Origin: Streptomyces sp. M41(2017)
Lineage (GTDB): Bacteria > Actinomycetota > Actinomycetes > Streptomycetales > Streptomycetaceae
Direction of reading: 5' to 3'
Length of the DNA: 64,000 nt
NCBI RefSeq assembly: GCF_002078175.1
Contig: NZ_MWFK01000001.1
Span: forward strand, 5,394,001 to 5,458,000
The translations under genes were made by a program, and so were the position numbers. The notes under the pieces are model-generated. The model saw nothing but the letters and a program-made list of their open reading frames with translations, had not been told where the DNA came from and made no database searches. Shown in pieces: positions 60,449 to 64,000 of the stretch (within the stretch, counting starts at the first letter, position 1; every line of letters starts with the position of its first letter).

Positions 60449-61354
60449 TCAGGCCTCGTGGAGGCGAGTGGCCTGATTCTGCAGGGCTGACACCATCGCC
60501 TGTGCCTGGGCGGAAGGGTGTGCCCGGGTCACGACGACGGTGGCGCGGCCGGGCCAGTGGCCGTCGGTGACAGGCACGGCGCGTACGCCCTTCGGCAGGG
60601 CGGGCAGCGCCAGGTCGGGGATGACGGTGAGGCCCAGGCCGGCGGCGACCAGAGCGAGGCGGGTCGACCAGCTGCGCGCGGTGTAGGTGATGCGGGGGTC
60701 CGACAGGGTCGGCCAGGCGCCGAACTGGGGCTCGCCCGCTGCCCCGTCGCCCACGATCCAGAGTTCCTGGGCCAGGTCCGCCACCGTGGTGCCGTCATGG
60801 CCGGCGAGGCGGTGCGTGTCCGGGACGACGACCAGAAGATCGCCCGGGAGCACCGCGGCCTGCCGGAGTTCGCTCATGTCGTACTCCGGCAGGCCGTGGC
60901 CGACCCCGATGACCGCCACATCCAGTCGGCCGGTCCGCAGGCGGCGGAGCAGGGCGGGTGTCGATGCCTCCTCCAGGACGACGGCGAGACCCGGATGCCC
61001 GGCGGTCACCTGCGCCGTCGCTCGCGGGACCAGGGCCATGGCGGCGGTGGGGTAGGCGCCGACCGTGAGGCGGCCCGCGAGCCGGTCGCGGAGACCGGCG
61101 AGTTCCAGCTCGGTCTCGGCCATGTCGGCCAGGATCTCCGCCGCGCGGCGGACGAGCACCTGGCCCGCCGGGGTGAGCGCGGCCCCGCGCCGGCCGCGGT
61201 CGAAGATCGGCGCGCCCGCCGCCGCCTCCATGGCCGCGACCTGACGGGAAACGGCCGACTGCGTGTAGCCGAGCAGTTCGGCAGCCCGCGTGAACGATCC
61301 GGCGGTGGCGACCTGGTGAACGATTCGGAGACCCGCGAGGGTGAACTCGGCCAT
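60449..61354 (-). CDS. LysR-family transcriptional regulator
   Basis: A 301-residue protein from ATG 61354. N-terminal HTH: TLAGLRIVHQVATAGSFTRAAELLGYTQSAVSRQVAAMEAAAGAPIFDRGRRGAALTPAG. The C-terminal type-2 periplasmic-binding-like fold follows. It is divergent from the SnoaL-like gene at 61442, with an 87-nt gap containing an exact inverted repeat, so it probably controls that gene. Confidence 0.92.
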   Translation of the reverse strand: MAEFTLAGLRIVHQVATAGSFTRAAELLGYTQSAVSRQVAAMEAAAGAPIFDRGRRGAALTPAGQVLVRRAAEILADMAETELELAGLRDRLAGRLTVGAYPTAAMALVPRATAQVTAGHPGLAVVLEEASTPALLRRLRTGRLDVAVIGVGHGLPEYDMSELRQAAVLPGDLLVVVPDTHRLAGHDGTTVADLAQELWIVGDGAAGEPQFGAWPTLSDPRITYTARSWSTRLALVAAGLGLTVIPDLALPALPKGVRAVPVTDGHWPGRATVVVTRAHPSAQAQAMVSALQNQATRLHEA

Positions 61355-61387
61355 GACCGCGACCCTAACATGCGTATTCCTCATGGA

Positions 61388-61407
61388 AACGATGACAATT
61401 CATCGTT
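61388..61407. promoter_or_regulatory. Inverted-repeat operator in the LysR/SnoaL gap
   Basis: AACGATGA and TCATCGTT form perfect 8-nt arms around a 4-nt spacer, 34 nt before the SnoaL-like ATG and 33 nt upstream of the LysR start. A LysR protein normally binds such a site between divergent genes to activate the target and repress itself. Confidence 0.7.
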
Positions 61408-61441
61408 GGACCGCATGGCTGGGAAGGTGCAGGCTGACGGT

Positions 61442-61927
61442 ATGACACAGCGATATACGCGAGACGAACTGGTGGCGCGCCTGGTCCGGGCCGGCGAGCT
61501 GGAGGTGTCGGGCGAGGCTCCGGCCGAGGTCGCGACGTACTTCGACACGGAGAAGTTCCGCTTCCACGGACCCGACGGCTTCGCATCCGACTTCGCCGGG
61601 CTCGACGCCTACTTCGCGTCCGTGCGCGGGGCCTTCGACGACCGGTCGATCCGACGCGGCATCGTGGTGGCCGAAGGCGCCCACCTGGCCTGCCAGACGT
61701 GGATCGAAGGCACCTTCGTCCGCGAGTTCACCCAGTCACCCGTCGGCCCGCTGCCCCCGAACGGCAAACGCGTCGTCTTCGACCTGATGAACATCTTCCG
61801 CTTCGACGACCGCGGACGCATCGTCGAGGAGTGGGTACGCACCGACCATCACAGTCTCCTGCGCCAACTGAGCGCGGCGCGGGAGGGTCTCCAGGCAGGG
61901 GGCCAGCACCGGCCGGGGTGCTCCTGA
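61442..61927 (+). CDS. SnoaL-like (NTF2-fold) protein under LysR control
   Basis: A 161-residue protein with the SnoaL/NTF2-like sequence flow: FDTEKFRFHGPDGFASDFAGLDAYFASVRGAFDDRSIRRGIVV, then WIEGTFVREFTQSPVGPLPPNGKRVVFDLMNIFRFDDRGRIVEEWVRTD, in which the final RGRIVEEW is highly typical. Members cyclise or hydrolyse small molecules. Probably the LysR target; substrate unknown. Confidence 0.83.
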   Translation: MTQRYTRDELVARLVRAGELEVSGEAPAEVATYFDTEKFRFHGPDGFASDFAGLDAYFASVRGAFDDRSIRRGIVVAEGAHLACQTWIEGTFVREFTQSPVGPLPPNGKRVVFDLMNIFRFDDRGRIVEEWVRTDHHSLLRQLSAAREGLQAGGQHRPGCS

Positions 61928-61970
61928 GCGGCGCACGGGCGCCAAGAGAATCCCTCGCCTCCTCCGCGGC

Positions 61971-63236
61971 CTACGAGTTGGGCCCGTGCTCCCTGGCATG
62001 GATGGCCGTCCGGCGTTGTCGGTGCGGAGACGCCGGGGTGAAGGGTGTGAAGTACGCGGGTGTGTGGTCTATGGGCAGGTCAGGGCGCCAGGCTGTGAGG
62101 ATCTGGGCGCTGCATACGAAGAGGCCGTCGGGGAGGCGGTCGAGGGGGTGCCATGCCCAGTCGCCCACGCTCTCGTGGGGCTGTGTTGCGGGTTCTCCCC
62201 GCCAGGCATGAACGATCGCTCCGACGGTGATCCGTGGGACTCCCTCCACGTGGTCGACGAGCGTGCCCAGGAGCTGAACGTCGCCGAGTTCGGCGATCAA
62301 GCCGGTCTCCTCGGCGAGTTCGCGAACGGCTGTGGCTTCGAAGGATTCCCCGGCCTCGACGGTTCCGCCCGGCAGTTCGAGGGTGCCGCGGCGATGGCGG
62401 CCGAGGAGAAGTCCCTGCTCGCTGAGGAGGATGGTTCCGACGCCGACGGCTGCGTGAGGGGTCGGTGGTTCGGTGGTGCGAGGGCGGCTGCTGATCCGTG
62501 CCGGCCGCTGCGTGAGCCGGCGGGCGTGGATGAGCTGTTGGGTGACGGGGACATTCTCGTCAGGGTGGCGCAGCAGGTCGAGTGCCTCGACGCGGAAGCC
62601 GTACTGCTTGAGCAGTGCCTCCCACAACGGGGGTGCCAGTACCCACATCTGGGTGGCCAAGGGCGGGTCGTCGCGCAGCAGGATCATCTGTTCGCGTGGA
62701 GCCGGTTCCGTGGAGGGCCCATGGCCGTGGAGGTCCGTGTGGAGGAGGGAGAGGACCAGTGGCGCTCCGGGACGCAGGCCTTCGTACAGTGCCGGAAGGG
62801 CGCGATGGGGGTCGATGAAAGCGAGCGTCCCGATGGCGTAGGCGGCGTCGAACGGTTCGGCGTCGGCCAGGTACTCGGCCACGTCTCCTTGGGCGAACTC
62901 CACATTGTCGATGTGTCCATGGGCGGAGATGGCGCGTTGATGCTGGGTTGGGGACAGTTCGATGCCGGTGACGTGGGCGCCGTGGGCCTGCGCGAGGTGG
63001 ACGGCGTGGTGGCCGGCTCCGGAGCCGATGTCCAGGACGCGTCGGCCGGCGATGTCTCCGAGGATTTCGACGCCTGGTCCTACGCCCTCCCAGGATGTCC
63101 AGGAGATCTGGTCGGGGACGGGCGGGGAGTAGGCACGGGCGAGTTGGCGTCGGCCGTAGACGTTCCAGGCTTCGCTGTTGATGTCCTCGGCGGGCAAGTC
63201 GGCTCCTCGGTGGGCACTGTGACGCCGATCAGACAT
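61971..63236 (-). CDS. Class I methyltransferase fused to Nudix hydrolase
   Basis: A 421-residue two-domain protein. Residues 30-260: SAM-dependent methyltransferase (GRRVLDIGSGAGHHAVHLAQ near residue 66, VTGIELSP; DAAYAIGTLAFID). Residues 265-400: Nudix hydrolase with an intact Nudix box, GGTVEAGESFEATAVRELAEETGLIAELG (Gly, Glu, Arg-Glu, Glu-Glu). The domains are joined by a Pro/Arg-rich linker. Nudix enzymes cleave nucleoside diphosphates linked to X. The gene overlaps the ASCH-Nudix gene by 8 nt, so both probably act in one pathway on nucleotide substrates. Confidence 0.87.
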   Translation of the reverse strand: MSDRRHSAHRGADLPAEDINSEAWNVYGRRQLARAYSPPVPDQISWTSWEGVGPGVEILGDIAGRRVLDIGSGAGHHAVHLAQAHGAHVTGIELSPTQHQRAISAHGHIDNVEFAQGDVAEYLADAEPFDAAYAIGTLAFIDPHRALPALYEGLRPGAPLVLSLLHTDLHGHGPSTEPAPREQMILLRDDPPLATQMWVLAPPLWEALLKQYGFRVEALDLLRHPDENVPVTQQLIHARRLTQRPARISSRPRTTEPPTPHAAVGVGTILLSEQGLLLGRHRRGTLELPGGTVEAGESFEATAVRELAEETGLIAELGDVQLLGTLVDHVEGVPRITVGAIVHAWRGEPATQPHESVGDWAWHPLDRLPDGLFVCSAQILTAWRPDLPIDHTPAYFTPFTPASPHRQRRTAIHAREHGPNS

Positions 63237-64000
63237 GCGTGACGAAGTACGCGGGACCCTCGCCGCGGCGGGATCTCTCGATGGCGTCGAGGCGGGCGAA
63301 GTCCTGAGGGGCCATCAGCGCCTGCCAGTCGGGTAGGTCGTGGACGGCCCACATGTCGTGTTCGGCGGGATCGAGGCGGATCCGGCGGAGCTGATCGGCG
63401 CTGAGCCGGCCGCCGTCGAAGATGAGGCCTACTTTGTCGAGGGGCGTCCGGGTGCCGGTGTGCAGGAAGTGCACCATGAGCAGGCGCGGGGTCTCCGTGT
63501 CGAGTTCGAGGCCTGTTTCCTCGAACGTTTCACGACGGGCGGTCCGGAGCGGGTCCTCTCCGACGTCGAGGTCGCCGCCGGGGAATTGCCAGGGCCGGGA
63601 TCCGTGGACCGACCGCAACTGCACCGGCCGGTCGTGGTCGTCCCGTACGTACAGGCCGCCGTACATCGTGTGATGGGGAAGCGTCTCCGCGTACTGGGAG
63701 GGCGTCATCGGCGTAGGACGGCCGGGCCGCGCGGTCCGGTGGTCGAATGCGAGGACGATGACACCGAGTGCTTCTCGGGCCGGCGGGTAGATCGCCCGGA
63801 GGCCGGCCAGGAGTTCGGCTCTCGTCGCGTCCGGGTCGATGCGGATGTGGTCCTCCGCGTTGAGCAGCGCCTCGAACGAGGTGTACCAGGTGACCCGGTT
63901 CACCTCGATGTCGAGTTCCCGGCCGCTGCCTCGGTCGTGGAAGACGATCGTGTCTCCGACTGAGACTTCGGCCTTATCCGGGGTGGCCACGCGGACTTCG
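63229..64000 (-). CDS. ASCH-Nudix protein (5' end beyond window)
   Basis: The minus-strand frame is open to the window edge. A possible GTG start lies at 63990, but the codons before it (reading E-V-R-V-A-T-P) continue a typical ASCH/EVA31-like N-terminus (VEVRVATPDKAEVSVGDTIVFHD), so the true start is probably outside. Residues to about 90 form the ASCH (PUA-like, nucleic-acid- or ligand-binding) domain; then the Nudix domain with GGDLDVGEDPLRTARRETFEETGLELD. Ends by overlapping the methyltransferase-Nudix gene. Substrate unknown. Confidence 0.82.
   Translation of the reverse strand, partial: EVRVATPDKAEVSVGDTIVFHDRGSGRELDIEVNRVTWYTSFEALLNAEDHIRIDPDATRAELLAGLRAIYPPAREALGVIVLAFDHRTARPGRPTPMTPSQYAETLPHHTMYGGLYVRDDHDRPVQLRSVHGSRPWQFPGGDLDVGEDPLRTARRETFEETGLELDTETPRLLMVHFLHTGTRTPLDKVGLIFDGGRLSADQLRRIRLDPAEHDMWAVHDLPDWQALMAPQDFARLDAIERSRRGEGPAYFVTHV

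Noticed and set aside
1-64000. tRNA genes, insertion sequences, CRISPR arrays and attachment sites
   Set aside because: No cloverleaf-like T-loop sequence, transposase, terminal inverted repeats or regularly spaced repeats were found by eye. A tRNAscan or ISfinder run would settle this.

Overview
The window is very GC-rich DNA with strong third-position G/C bias, many GTG starts and many 4-nt GTGA/ATGA start-stop overlaps. Family content also points to a Streptomyces-type actinomycete: a SpoIIE-type PP2C phosphatase, an RsbW-like anti-sigma ATPase, DUF2993, DUF2267 and DUF5990 proteins, LuxR/AraC/LysR/IclR/TetR regulators and a large nonribosomal peptide gene cluster. No tRNA, rRNA, insertion sequence or CRISPR array was seen.

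Layout. 1-20.5 kb is mixed chromosomal content: an edge-truncated anti-sigma ATPase, an OsmC protein, a TetR/DUF2993/MMPL export module with shared palindromic operators, a truncated acetoacetyl-CoA synthetase remnant, an IclR-controlled amidohydrolase pair, a PP2C phosphatase beside a MASE1-only membrane protein, phosphoglucomutase, a secreted alpha/beta hydrolase, an oxidoreductase/SnoaL-like pair, and a frameshifted pterin-dehydratase-like/VOC gene.

20.8-44.4 kb is a biosynthetic gene cluster of 17 genes, all on + and mostly overlapping, closed by a near-perfect bidirectional terminator (44418-44470). It encodes two proteins of the tryptophan 2,3-dioxygenase (heme) superfamily, a free peptidyl carrier protein, a C-A-T-KS synthetase, a protein made of a dead acyltransferase plus half a condensation domain, a SAM methyltransferase, an MFS exporter, two GNATs, an ATP-grasp ligase, a cupin, an aminotransferase, and a set normally known from anaerobic lysine fermentation: KamA (lysine 2,3-aminomutase), a Kdd-KamD fusion (3,5-diaminohexanoate dehydrogenase fused to the lysine 5,6-aminomutase alpha subunit) and KamE (B12-binding beta subunit). 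A free adenylation domain with a threonine-like code and a luciferase-like monooxygenase follow. The downstream fermentation enzymes (Kce, Kal) are not in the window. The set would therefore stop at 5-amino-3-oxohexanoate, a beta-keto acid. The C-A-T-KS order is that of fungal tenuazonic acid synthetase TAS1, which joins a beta-ketoacyl unit to an amino acid and uses its KS to close a tetramic acid. My main hypothesis is that this cluster makes a tetramic-acid-like compound whose acyl arm comes from lysine. The methyltransferase/aminotransferase/cupin trio resembles the MarI/MarG/MarH set that makes beta-methyl amino acids, so the amino-acid half may be beta-methylated. LuxR-type regulators lie just downstream (44.5 and 45.5 kb).

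45-64 kb is accessory: a small secreted protein, a cupin-like protein, a GT2 glycosyltransferase, a GH89 lipoprotein, a two-part GT4 glycosyltransferase, an AraC regulator, a RibD-C-like reductase, a toxin-antitoxin-like pair with a degenerate Fic/Doc motif, SRPBCC and HD-domain proteins, a YrdC-like/DRE-TIM aldolase pair, a LysR/SnoaL-like divergent pair with a palindromic operator, and two overlapping Nudix fusion genes (methyltransferase-Nudix and ASCH-Nudix), the last running off the right edge.
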